A stretch of DNA of 64,000 nt, taken from NCBI GenBank assembly GCA_030374765.1, contig JARGXX010000010.1, forward strand, positions 682,001 through 746,000, given 5' to 3'. This document shows, piece after piece, positions 47,900-58,315 of this stretch. A program made the translations under genes and the position numbers. The first letter of the stretch is position 1. Every line of letters starts with the position of its first letter. The notes beneath the pieces were generated by a model that was given only the letters and a program-made list of their open reading frames with translations, ran no database searches and was not told the DNA's origin. This DNA comes from Agarophyton chilense (Eukaryota; Rhodophyta; Florideophyceae; Gracilariales; Gracilariaceae).

Positions 47900-50041
47900 C
47901 CGCAGCCGCAGACGCAGCCGCAGCCGCAGACGCAGCCGCAGCCACAGAAAGCGCAGAATGCGCCCCCCGTGCAGGATAGTCCGCACACCTCCCTTCACTC
48001 CGTGCCCTCCCCAGAACTATCCAACGCGTGCGACGCGCTTGTCAGCGTGGCCCGCTCTCTCAATGCCCGCCCCGTGTACAGCATCTGTCGCGTAGGAGGT
48101 GTGGATCACCAACCTCTATTTCACGCTTCGCTCGAGCTTTTGCCGCAGGGCTACGTTTCCCGCGGCGTGGGTCACAGCAAGATGGCTAGTCGTCGCGACG
48201 CCGCATCCAATATGTTACGCCAGATCTATGCAAAGGGTCTACCACCTGGTCCTGCCTCTGCCGCCGTTACCGCTGCCGCTGCTGCCGCTGCTTCGTCCGC
48301 GTCGCCTCCCATGCTTGCGCAGCCCATTTCGCAGCAGCCCGTCAATCAATCGTCGTACCCGCTGCATTCGCGCTCCTTTTCCTCCAATTACGCTTCGTAT
48401 CCGCAGCCTGCGCTCCATTCTCCGCTAACCAATCAACCTATACATCCCGTCAAGCAGCAGCCACTTCAGCAGCCCTTGTCGTATCCGTTGTCTCATTCGC
48501 AAACGCTGCATCCACACTCTCCGCCGCCTCCACCGCCGCAGCCGCAACCATTGCGATCTCACCCGTCGCAGCAGTATCAGCTACCAGCTCAACATCCAAT
48601 CCCTCCAAACCACTCACTGCACCACCAGCCACCTCTACACCAGCCACCTCAGCACCAACCACCGCACCAGCCACCACCGCAACAGCACCGCCCATCTACT
48701 CTTAGACCCGTGCAAGACCACAAACCCCAGCCGCTACAGCCCCCGCCCCCGCCTCCGCCCCCGGAGGAAGAGCCACCTTTGTTCTATGTAGACAGGAGCC
48801 CAGATTCGGATCTTGAGCGAGAATTGGAACAACAAGAGCAACAAGAGCAACAAGAGCAACATCAACCGGCACACGAGGGAACGTCGCAGCAGCCAACTCA
48901 GACAGCTGCAATGCATACAATTCCAGATGCGTCGCGTTCTACGTCGGCTCCTCAGACAGTCTCTGGAGCCCAACCACTCACAACCCCGTCCCATGTTCCA
49001 ACATCAATTGCGCCTCGCCCTACAAACACACCGCAACCATCTGTCGCCGTTGCCGCCACCCCAACGACTACCGGTCCTACATCAACTGCTGTCCCTTCGG
49101 TCGCGCAACTTGCTCACCAAATCGCAACTCCATCGAAAGACATAGAAATGGCCCCCCTGCCATCCTCCGAGGTCGAAACAGGCGCGAAACGCGTTGACAA
49201 GCCGATTCCAGCTTTTCAGCAAGTTCAAACTTCTGCCATGCCTGCTGTGCCACGGTCTACGACTGTGTTGGACGCATCTGCGACATCACCAGCTTCAGGC
49301 CTCGGCTCACAAGATCTTATGCATGGTCGCACTCATGCGGCCAACAATATTGATTTTGCGCGCACCGCTGGGATATTCGCTTCAGCGCTGCCACATGTCC
49401 AGCCATCTGTCTCCCAGAAAAACGGCCATACTGCGTCCAAGTCAGACGCCAGCTCAGCAGTACCTCATTTGAAACGCAGGCTTGGGACTGACTCACAATG
49501 GCCGGGGGTGAATGGAAAGGGAGACAAAATCATGACAGCAGAGCCACTGCCAAAGAAAGCGAGAGGCATGTCATCACCCCCCGCCACGCCAATTGAGTTT
49601 CATATTCTCTGTGCGTACGATGAGAATGTGAGAAAATGTCTTCAAGAGCTGTTTGCGGCAAATCTCTTCATTCTGCCACGGATACATTTGTTCAGTTCAG
49701 ATAATGGTTTAGAGCTCATCGAGGTTGCCCCCGGGGTGAGTGTGCCCGTAACGACATTCGAGCAAAACGTGGGTGAACGACCGGAACATGTGGCTGTGGC
49801 ACTTGCGTTTGAAGCAGGGTCTCTCAGCACTGACTTGTGGGTCGCGCGTGCGAAGCATCTTGCCAAAGGTCTACAGAGTGCTCTTATGCCTAGGATGGTT
49901 CTACTGTCTACTAATCCTCTATTGCAAGCGTTTGCGAAGATGGACGTGATTGACGTAGTCGACCCCAAGGATAGTCTTGTAGGTTATGCATTGGAAATTC
50001 TACAGCAGAGCTCGCAGAATCAGGGAAAGGCTTTGGAATGA
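47471..50041 (+). CDS. Pro/Gln-rich protein with double-stranded-RNA-binding domain
   Basis: The 856-aa product has an N-terminal low-complexity region of poly-Pro and (Gln-Thr)n/(Gln-Pro)n, coded by triplet and CAGACG hexamer repeats. A dsRBD-like domain (about 185-255) follows, starting NACDALVSVARSLNARPVYS, with PLFHASLELL, and GHSKMASRRDAASNMLRQIY as the C-terminal helix whose basic SK-x2-ASRRDAA contacts RNA. A long disordered region rich in Gln/Pro/His comes next. The ordered C-terminal domain (about 705-850: FHILCAYDENVRKCLQELF, LQSALMPRMVLLSTNPLLQ) is one I do not recognise. A second Met at 47573 (MDPRRRAAP) is an alternative start. RNA binding is inferred from the dsRBD; the layout suggests an RNA-granule or RNA-silencing partner, unproven. 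Confidence 0.65.
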
Positions 50042-50986
50042 CTGGAAGTGCTTCACTGACTGGTAAGTGCATTTGATTCTTAACTCTCACCAAAAGCCTG
50101 TATGCTTGTTTTGTTTCGGTTCTTTTCTTGAGCAAATGGTCTTGCGTAACAGGTTGATGAGTTGAGCACACCGCTCCAAATTTTGACGCGTCGAGTGCAT
50201 GGCAGTTGGATCGTTTGATAAACTCAGCGTGGATTAAAACTGGAAGAGGATTCAAAGTGTTTGTATGCATCCCCACGTTGTTATGCAGTAGATGTGGATT
50301 GCGAGCTTCTTTTGAGCCCAAGCGCTACTGCACACGGAGCGATGTGGTTAAATGAGACACAACAGCGCAGACAATTCGCGGTTGAAGAATTCAGGCCGTA
50401 TTTTGTTTGGTGTTTGTTTTGACGCGTCACGGTGCATAGAACAAAGGCGATGCCAACGCGAGACGTAGAGTATACTTGTAGCTTCACAAAACTGGTTTAT
50501 GGTGATTTCGGTGGCGTCGTGGTAATTTGCTCAAAGTGTGCATTCACACAAGCGGAAAGGCCACGTCGTGATGAAACAACCCAAGCACACGTAATGGCCG
50601 TTTCAGATACGTTGAACTGATATAAAGCGATTCGGTAAGGCTGAACTCAGAGAATCATTGGACGTTGAAGACAGTGGCGGAAAATACGTAGTCTGTGCAG
50701 ATTATGGTTGGTGGCGCGTGCAGACGCTATTGCTGCGAAAGCATTTGAGGTGAACGCGGTGGCAGCATAGGTGTCAAGGTGTCAAGTAACGACGAAATTG
50801 GCGCGTTCGCGATGGCGTTCACAAAGGAGTTGTGGTTGCAGGCAGCAAAAGCTGAGACAAACAAGCGATTGGGGCTTGCAAACGACAGGCGCAAGCACAG
50901 CAGAGCACGTGCGGTGAGCAGAGTATGAATGAGAATTAGCATAGGACGCGGCGGTTGCAAGTTGCATAGGCATTGAATGATGAAAG
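50042..50986. other. Spacer between convergent dsRBD and carrier genes
   Basis: Short overlapping frames only; none has a family resemblance. No repeat stands out. Confidence 0.4.
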
Positions 50987-52023
50987 TCATGCGATGCGCG
51001 CTTGGTCGGTGCATGTTTCCATTAGAGCTGAGGTTATACGCAAGACGGTTTCGTAGCAACTAAGACCGATTGCGCTTTGGGGAACTGATCTTATTAGGCC
51101 CGTGCCTAGGCCTCGGTAAAAGGCATGGACGCCTTCTGAGCAGAATATCTTCTTGAAGGCATCAAAAATGCCCGAGTAATGGGCGGCATTGGGATTTTGG
51201 GCCTGGAGACGAAGGCGCACAACTTCGATGGGGTACATGACGATTCCGACGGTGGACGCAGAGCAGGCGCTTGACATTGCGATGCGGAGCGGAGAAGGGT
51301 CGTGATCGCGGGCAGCGGCAGTCTTGAGATACTCGTAGAGGGGCATTTGGATCATGGCGCCGGGGAAGGCAGCCATTGCGGCCAGGGTGCCTGCGTACAA
51401 GCCGCGCAGGCCCTGTTCGGAGACGAGGACGCGAAAGGAAGAGAGCAAGCCGGTGTACTTCAACGGGGCGTGCGGATTGGCGCGAACAAGTTGCGTCTGC
51501 TGCTTGGTCTTGAGCACAAACAGGGGGTTGAGCAGCAAACAGGTGGTGATCCAAGCACCACCAGCCGCCCACGACGACGCACACACGTCGCGCGGAAACG
51601 ACGACGCCACCATACGCTCCGGCACGCGCACGCGTAGAAACGAATAGGTGCTAAAGAAAATGGCGGCGGCGGGGGCATGCGACACAACAGCGGGCGTGAT
51701 GCCGCGGAAAAGTCCATGAGCTCCCTCTTCGGAAAAAACGCGACGCAAGGTGCCAAGCGTTCCGCGGTAGCGCGGCGGTTGGCCGCCGCGATACTGACGC
51801 TGCGTGGCCAGCTTGGTGCGCACGACGTCCAGCGGGTGCGTGGCGAGGGAGGCTGCGCGCGCGGGGTTGGGTATGGAAGGTGTGCGCTGGTTAGGGCTTT
51901 GCCTTGCGGGGGGGAGAGATGGAGGGGGGGGGGGGACGGTGGTGACTTACCGAGTGCGCCGGACGCGGCGCCGGAGAAGGCGGCGATGCGCGGATCGACG
52001 GCAGTGGATGCGCGCGAGTCCAT
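50987..52023 (-). CDS. Mitochondrial carrier (SLC25A32/33/36-like), two exons
   Basis: The gene has exon 1 at 51951-52023 and exon 2 at 50987-51852, with a 98-bp intron at 51853-51950 (GTAAGT donor, GCGCAG acceptor, phase 1). The joined frame codes 312 aa with the three tandem carrier repeats. Repeat 1 has HPLDVVRTK right after the splice junction; repeat 2 has NPLFVLKTKQ, where Phe replaces the usual acidic residue; repeat 3 has YPIEVVRLRLQ. Each is followed by a G-[LF]-[YF]-[RA]-G block. The N-P-L-x-V-x-K-T-[RK] form of repeat 2 is typical of the folate/FAD, NAD and pyrimidine-nucleotide carrier branch, so a cofactor or nucleotide substrate is likely. Exact substrate cannot be told. Inner mitochondrial membrane is expected; a plastid or peroxisomal site is possible. 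Confidence 0.85.
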
Positions 52024-52170
52024 GGCGACGCGGGGGACGCGGGGGACGCGGGACGCGGGCGGGAAATGCTGCGCGTCAGCTGTGGCGGGCGTTCGCTTAG
52101 CGTGCTTTGGGCGGTGGGGGGCGCCGGGGGTCAGAAGGCGTAGGCAAAAATGACAAGGCGCCAAAAAAGC

Positions 52171-52400
52171 TCAAACTCTTTCCTTTCGTCTTCTCTTGCG
52201 CTGCTCTGGCTTGGAGCCGCACACGCGCGTGCGCGACCGTCTTCCGCCGCTGCTGCTCGAGCGCTCGCACCCCCCCCCTCCCGAACATCCGCCCGCGTCC
52301 TTCTCGCCTTTGTCCCCGTCTTCTTCCTTCCCCTCGCCCCCGATCTCGTCGCCTTCGCTGTGCAGGCTGCGCGGCTGCCCCGCCGCCGTTGCCATTGCCA

Positions 52401-52446
<46 letters not shown>

Positions 52447-53889
52447 GCCGGCGTCGGGCGAGAACAGCGGCGTCAACCCAGACGAGCGCGACGCGGCCGC
52501 GCGCATCTGCCACCGCAGTCTAGCCGCGCGTTGGTGTGCCTCCACACGCGCCAGCTGCGCGCGCGCATGCGCCCCAGACACGATATTAGACGGCGCAATC
52601 AGCAAGTAATCCTGTTGAAAGCCCGGCAACTTGTGCAAATTGTTCAATGAAAGCGCCGCAAACACCTCCTTCTTCCCCTTCTCCACCACCACCGTGTTGT
52701 CCGCACACACGCTCATCGTGTGCGTCGATGCGTCGCACATGCCGTCCGTGGACGCCGCCTTCACGGCTGACACGCCCTTCTCCAGCAGCGCTGCGCGCAG
52801 CATCTTGGACACTGTGGTACGTGCCTCCGCGTTCACCGACGTGCGAAACGGCGTTGCGTACAAACGCGTCGCGCACTTTGAGCACGATGCACCACGCACG
52901 CTTGTGTAGCGCATCTGTACGCAGAACGAGCCTACGCGGCTCAACTTGAACTCGTCCAAAATCTGTGCCCACGACGGGTACGACCGAATCGTCACCTCTT
53001 CATCGCGGTACAAGCTTGCCGCTGCGCGTCGCTGCGCCACAGCGTTGCGAAGCTTCACAATGGCGCGCACGCGTTGCTTCACCGCACATGCGCACCTCAC
53101 ACACGCGCTGGTGCACTCGGGACAGTCGCGCTTCTCAAACACCTGCATGCGACCGCGAATGGCGCGAGGCAACGCGCCCACCACCGGCGTGGGCTCGAAG
53201 AACGTCATGTCCACCAAGTGGTCGCCCACCGCGTCGAAGCAGTCCACCAACACCACCACCGACCCGTCGTCAAAGTAACAAAACATCAGACAGCACTTGC
53301 GTGCGCCATCCAGCACGAAGCGCGTCACCAGCGGCTTCCATCGGTCTGCCGCCACGCCGTGCGGCGGCGGCACTGCGCACCCCAATACCACCCCGAACAC
53401 AAAGTGTTCGTGCAGCTGCACCGGCACGAACAGTAATGACTTGGGACCGTGCGGCGTCGCGTCCGCCAGGTGCGTCAAGCACGGAAACGGTCGGTGCACG
53501 GCCGCCACGCAAGCCTCCTGCTCCGCCTCGTCGCTCTGCTCATCGTCCCGCGGCGCGCACTTTGCGCGCCTGCTCGGGGGTGGCGGCGACGGCGACGGCG
53601 ACGGCGACGGCGGCGGCGACGGCGCCCGCGCGCGGCGCGGACAGTGAGAGGGGCAGGGCGACGGCGGCGGCGAGAGCGCGCCGCAGGCGCCGCAGCGCTG
53701 CGTGGCGGCTTTTGGCGCAGTGGCGGTGGCGCCTGGCGGTGGCGCGCGGTAGCTTGTCGACACGATGGTGGTGGTCACGGCGTACGCCGCGTCCAAAAAG
53801 TACTTGTCGACGGCGGACACGGGGCGCGGGGTGTTGAGCCAGCGCGCTGCTTGGGGGAAGCGCAGCACGTACTCTGCGTGCAGCTCCAT
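52171..53889 (-). CDS. Cys-rich protein of unknown function with (Ala-Thr)n tract
   Basis: The 572-aa frame starts MELHAEYVLRFPQAARW. A Cys-pair segment (QRCGACGALSPPP) leads to a Pro/Ser-rich insert, then a globular part with FVPVQLHEHFVFGVVLGCA and CCLMFCYFDDGSVVVLVDC. Two further zinc-type Cys clusters follow (RDCPECTSACVRCACAV; CSKCATRL). Near the C-terminus an (Ala-Thr)n run is coded by a GCAACG hexamer microsatellite (52386-52446), ending in an acidic then basic low-complexity tail. I do not recognise the family. Metal binding is inferred from the Cys pattern only. The ATG at 53889 is the first likely start; upstream frame sequence is promoter-like. A G-box (54142-54147) and a CCAAT box on the minus strand at about 54135 lie about 250 bp upstream. 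Confidence 0.6.
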
Positions 53890-54875
53890 CGCGCGACGGA
53901 GGTGAGTGACGACAATGTGGACAGCGAACAACAAGACGCTCGCACGTTTCCAAGCGCGTGGAAGAGAGAGGGAGAGAGAGAGAGTATTATAATACGCTGC
54001 AGCGGGTGGGTGGTGGCAGCACACGCAACTCGGCTTTGAGAGGCCAAACTCGCGCAAGGCACGCACGCGCACGAGCGCGCGCACGCACGCACCGCGGCAC
54101 CTCCGCCTGCGCGCAGCTGACGTTTCGCACGCCCATTGGTCCACGTGCGCTGCAGGGGGCGCCATAGCCGCCGCGTGTGGCGCGCGCTTCTTCGTTTCCC
54201 AATGTCTACTACAACCATCGACATAGATTGCTTCCGCAAACTTGATGGCGTGCAATGCAAGTACGAAGCGTGTTTGTTTGCGAATCACTCAATCGCTTCG
54301 CTTAGTTTCTTTCAGCTCTTGTGTTACGTCTTTCGGCCCACGCTCATCATTTACCTACGGGAGCCTGCATTGTATTTTTGTTTAGGGGTTTAGTCATGCA
54401 CTTGCGCTTCTCAGCTTTCATCGTCTTGGTTTCGAAACAATAACCTTAATGACACGTCATTGGCTTGGCCCATGATAGCCCGCCACCTCAATGTTTAACT
54501 TTTCTTCTCAATTTTTGCATTCCCATATTTCCGCACTTGGCGCAAAGTTAGGGCCGTTCTATGATTTGACGCAGATGATGAGCGGAAACAGGAAACCTCA
54601 AAGTGACCAATACAGGGGTTCCACGTTTACGCTCATCATTTCCAAGTCATGATCTGGTACAGTGGGAGCTTCCTAGAATCACAAACTGTGTCGGTACACA
54701 AACACATAAAGGGCACTCGCACAGAAAAGCCAAGCGCACAAATTGCGTAGGCATCACTATCGTGCGGTACAAAGCTTAAAGAATGAGCCCCCGATGCCGT
54801 CGTCGGTGATTCCAATGTTTTTCAGGTTATCGATGACGGCTCTGAAACTTGTATTCCTACTTCATCACTCAAGAG
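53890..54875. promoter_or_regulatory. Promoter side of the Cys-rich gene and AT-rich spacer
   Basis: Near the gene are a GA-rich run (53962-53985), a CCAAT box and a CACGTG G-box at 54142-54147. From about 54230 on the composition becomes AT-rich, and the region to 54875 shows no gene. Confidence 0.4.
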
Positions 54876-55905
54876 CACAAACAAAGACTTTCTTTCAACG
54901 AAAGCTAAATAATAAGAATAGAAGACGGCGCGATCCCCGAAACACGCGACAGGCGCTACAGCATCCTTCTTCGTCTGCTTTTGAAACTCTTTTCCGCTTA
55001 GGATGTGACCAGTTCTTGATCACTCTCTGCAATTTCAATCACGCCGCATTTGACCATCTTTTGTAACATTTTGAACACTACTTTAATTTCTACACTCCCT
55101 CCAGCAAGCATGGTATAGTACGCTGCATCCCCTGGCAGCAAAAGCGACGAAACCCACCTCGGACTCTTGCTGCACCGCGCTATTTAGCAATGAATTTGTG
55201 CTGGTATCGGTACAGATGATCCATAGTTCAACGTATTTTGTTCGGCATAACTGGGACTATGGCTTCAAACTTTCTTCGATTTGGTAGGCAACTATTACTG
55301 AAAACCTTATCTTCAAATGAAGCTGCAAGAATAACAATGCTTGATGACTCAAAGATTGAGCAGTTTAAAGCAGCGTCCAAGAGGCAGAATTCGCTTCTTG
55401 GAGACTTTTCCGCCGTCGCAGACGGTTTGAAACTTTACTCTCAACAAAGTTCTAATTCCATGATTCAAAATGTGTTTTACAATGAATGGCAGCATGACTA
55501 TTATGTTTCAAATGTGTTCTTCTTTTTGCCAGAAAGACTAATCATCGCGTGCACTATCAACGCATCTGGAAGCATGCATTAGTCCGCTATTGCCGAGTGG
55601 GGATCTGTATACATCAAACTAGAGAAAGGTTATGAGAAGATCGGTTGAACTTTTGTAGTTGATTCTGCATTTTGCAGAGGAAACTACCCGTTTTTACTGA
55701 AGTCATCTCAGAATGCGGGCCAGGCAGGGGTTTTTTCCACGCTTTCGTGATCTTCTAGCCTACAAGGAACGAGGGTAGCGTAGAATCATACTGCATCTTG
55801 ATGTGCTGCTGTTCATTGTTCGCACACGCACAGTCGGTCCGAATCAGATCCTGCACTTTTACATGCCTCATCTAAGTAAAAAGGCCAACGTGTTTCTGCA
55901 ATAAA
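54876..55905 (+). pseudogene. Second DDE_Tnp_4-type transposase relic
   Basis: A transposase different from the one at the left edge. Landmarks in order on the plus strand are: an N-terminal basic part with RQALQHPSSSAFETLF and GCDQFLITLCNFNHAAFDHL (about 54940-55066); NPPRTLAAPRYLA near 55155; FGITGTMASNFLRFGRQLLL (55240-55300); DFSAVADGLKLY with the first catalytic Asp (about 55410); VFYNEWQHDYYVSNVFFF (about 55470); GSMHRSAIAEWGSVY, where the second catalytic Asp has become Arg (about 55570); VVDSAFCRGNYPFLLK near 55660; and NQILHFYMPHLSKKANVF near 55850. Several stops and frame changes separate these blocks. The pattern fits PIF/Harbinger-like elements known from oomycetes and algae. Terminal repeats were not found. 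Confidence 0.75.
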
Positions 55906-56417
55906 GCACCTCTGATCACTTCTCTGTTTGATTCTCAGACTCGATATGACAAGTGTCCGGCGGGGACTCAATTGGTTTCGATTCTGATGGCTGCCTTGGA
56001 GCGACGATTACAGGTGAAACTGGGAGGCTCTGACGCGGATCCTCACGAGCAAGTACCATCAGCAGCATTTGCATGTAAGACTCTCTTTCTTTTCTATCCT
56101 CATCGTTCTAAAGCTTTTCTTGCTTCTCTTGGTACTGTCTGCACATCTCATTGTCCTCCCGCCGTTCCGCTCGAAGCCTGTCCTCCCTCAAAATCGGTTG
56201 CTGGTTCTCCTCCCTTTATTGTTCAAAACGCTCTCTCGCTGCAGCCCTGAACTGCTGCTCCTGTAAGATAGATGACTGAATAAGCTCTGTAATCGCCGCT
56301 TTTTCGTCCCCTTAACATTTTTCCCCGTTTGTGAATAATCGGAATGTCGTACAATCCCCTCTGGGGTATGCTACTGTCTTGTCTCTAGAGCGTGGTGACG
56401 CTCAACCGTAGGGAGCG
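55906..56417. other. Spacer with an orphan exon-like stretch
   Basis: At about 55938-56073 a plus frame (TRYDKCPAGTQLVSILMAAL) is framed by a T-rich tract ending CAG and by GTAAGA, as a real exon would be. I cannot assign it, and no partner exons are evident. A 25-bp direct repeat of GAGCGTGNTGACGCTCAACC lies at 56388-56437. Confidence 0.35.
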
Positions 56418-56861
56418 TGTTGACGCTCAACCTTAGAAGATAGACGTAGTAAACCTCGATGGTAGCAGGGCACCTTGAAAACCCGCAGGGGCAAACGGCG
56501 AGGCAATTCGCCTATACCGTGTAGGAAAACGATGGTAGGCGTCGACGCGCGGGAAAGCCTGTGTGGTAGTTGAGAAACGATGAACCAAAAGGTATAGTCG
56601 TGACCCAAGTGGTGCCTGTCTTTATCAGATTAAGATGGGGGAGGTTCAGTTCCCTATATGCAGTGGACTGAACTCTCCAGATCACCCGGGAGGTGCCCGC
56701 AAGGCACGGTCTCTGACCTAGTGTCAGAGACCTGGCCAACACTGGCTACAGTGCCAGGTGGCCAATCAACTACTGTACTAAAATACATATGATTACAATT
56801 ACTATTACTAACAATTACTCAACCAGAAGGTACATGTCAACACTACACGTGGCTGACAACA
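56418..56861 (+). mobile_element. Possible fossil LTR with following primer-site-like sequence
   Basis: The stretch begins TGTTGA and ends ACAACA. Six bases later, at 56868, TGGTGGCTCGCCCGGAGC has the TGG start and GC-rich form of a tRNA primer-binding site. If correct this is the 5' LTR (about 440 bp) of an old LTR retroelement whose internal part is lost within about 180 bp, where the DUF6818 frame begins. There is no second LTR in the window to confirm it. A weak call. Confidence 0.3.
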
Positions 56862-57047
56862 CCTAGATGGTGGCTCGCCCGGAGCTGCATTGCCGATGAT
56901 CCCTCGCATCCATCACCTACAAGGTCAGTGTAGTATGTCGACAACCTCAAAGGTCAAACCTTCCGCCACTATACGACACGGAAACTCAGGGCCTGGTGTG
57001 GAAGAACCTGGTGTGGAGGGCGGTCTCGCCCTCTACTGTGACTCTCC

Positions 57048-57722
57048 TCACCCATTTTCTTCTTCCCCACTTCCATCCGCATCTGACCATTCTAAAGCCT
57101 GCGTTCCTCCTTCGTCATTGCACTTTGAAAAACATCCATCTGCCTCTTCGCTCTCGCCTTCCCCCATATCGATACGCGCCGTCATCTGAGCTCGTATTTG
57201 TTTCGCTTTCAAAACAGAGCTCGGATTTCTTGGATCGCCTGTTGGAAATCTTTTGCGATAGAGCATTGCGAACTTACGTCGAAGGGAGTCAGTAGACCGG
57301 TTCTCATTTGGCCAACGAGACATATGAATACGCATTACAGTGTCCCATTCGTCACCTCCTACGGGCAGATGCTCTTCGAGTGCTTGTAGGAAACCCTCAA
57401 ATTCGAGCTCTGTAAAGGAAGCTTCTCGCCCTGCTGCAGCTGCTCCACGCGAAACAGAGCCCCGACCGCGAGCAGTGCGTGCATCTCCTCTCTCACGCCT
57501 AGCACGGGACGGTTTAGACGGGCGACGACGGGGAACGGGAGCGGAGTTGTTTTGAATTGAATGAAATGGGGGAGGCGAAGCAGTTGCGTAGTGTTCGTAT
57601 CCATCTGTTGGAGGAGGCAGTGGCGGTGGCAACGCTGATGTACTTTGTGTCTGTATTGGATGTTGTGGGAGGGCAGGTAGCTGTGCGTTCTGAGCGATCT
57701 CAGGGGCGTGATATCTTCGTTG
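57048..57722 (-). CDS. DUF6818 (Myb-like) domain protein, 5' end unresolved
   Basis: The open frame has a Pro/Gln-rich N-terminal part (LPPPLPPPTDGYEHY), a basic patch, and then a compact domain: LEFEGFLQALEEHLPVGGDE, WDTVMRIHMSRWPNENRSTD, SLRRKFAMLYRKRFPTGDP, VLKAKQIRAQMTARIDMGE. This is the DUF6818 pattern (E.HLP.G..EW......... R...SLRRKF..L...K.PTGDP..P..V..AK.I). The domain is widespread in oomycetes and fungi, resembles Myb/trihelix DNA-binding folds, and is often found in or near transposons. The tail is short and acidic. No ATG lies between the upstream stop (57723-57725) and the domain, so the first exon or start is missing. The gene may be spliced or a fragment. The long frame at 57359-57955 on the same strand is another reading frame. 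Confidence 0.6.
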   Translation of the reverse strand, partial: QRRYHAPEIAQNAQLPALPQHPIQTQSTSALPPPLPPPTDGYEHYATASPPPFHSIQNNSAPVPRRRPSKPSRARRERGDARTARGRGSVSRGAAAAGREASFTELEFEGFLQALEEHLPVGGDEWDTVMRIHMSRWPNENRSTDSLRRKFAMLYRKRFPTGDPRNPSSVLKAKQIRAQMTARIDMGEGESEEADGCFSKCNDEGGTQALEWSDADGSGEEENG

Positions 57723-58315
57723 CTATCGGTAAATGTCATTGCGTACAGATGTTTACAACACCAGGACCGAGTGGTTAAGAGAAAGAGGCGGGCACAAGTA
57801 GGGTTGTGTGGGAGTTGGGAGGATATGTACGCCAAATGATATTTGTGCAATCTACACAAACAACTCCGTCCGGTGTGGAGGCTTGTAGAAATCGGTGATT
57901 TGTGCCCACACAAAGCTGCAATTTTGATTGAGGGGAGGGCGGTTTGTGCATGCACATTTTACGCGTTTATGTTTTTAAAAAGCTCCCTGTAGATACGCTC
58001 ATAATTCCCGCCTACCTGGAAATGATGACGTTTTCTCTGCGTACCGTCTCTCTTATCCAAACAATACCCGTCGTTGTCTTCTTCTTCTTTTCAAGTGAAT
58101 TCATGCCCAGGAAAACCTATCCCATAATAAAAATCCTCTGCCCCGATCTGAACACAACCAAAACAATCTTTGCGTTCATAGCTGTACACATTCTACAATA
58201 CCAGCACATACTACAGACAATCAAAACACCGATAAGCATGACACTCCTCCAAAAACATGTTCTGAAGCATATAATCTGCTCTCTGCTGCTTCATTTGACA
58301 ACAGTCAGTGCAAAA
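57723..58315. other. Spacer between DUF6818 frame and the spliced unknown gene
   Basis: The two flanking genes are divergent, so this may hold both promoters or a missing first exon of the DUF6818 gene. No motif is convincing. Confidence 0.3.
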
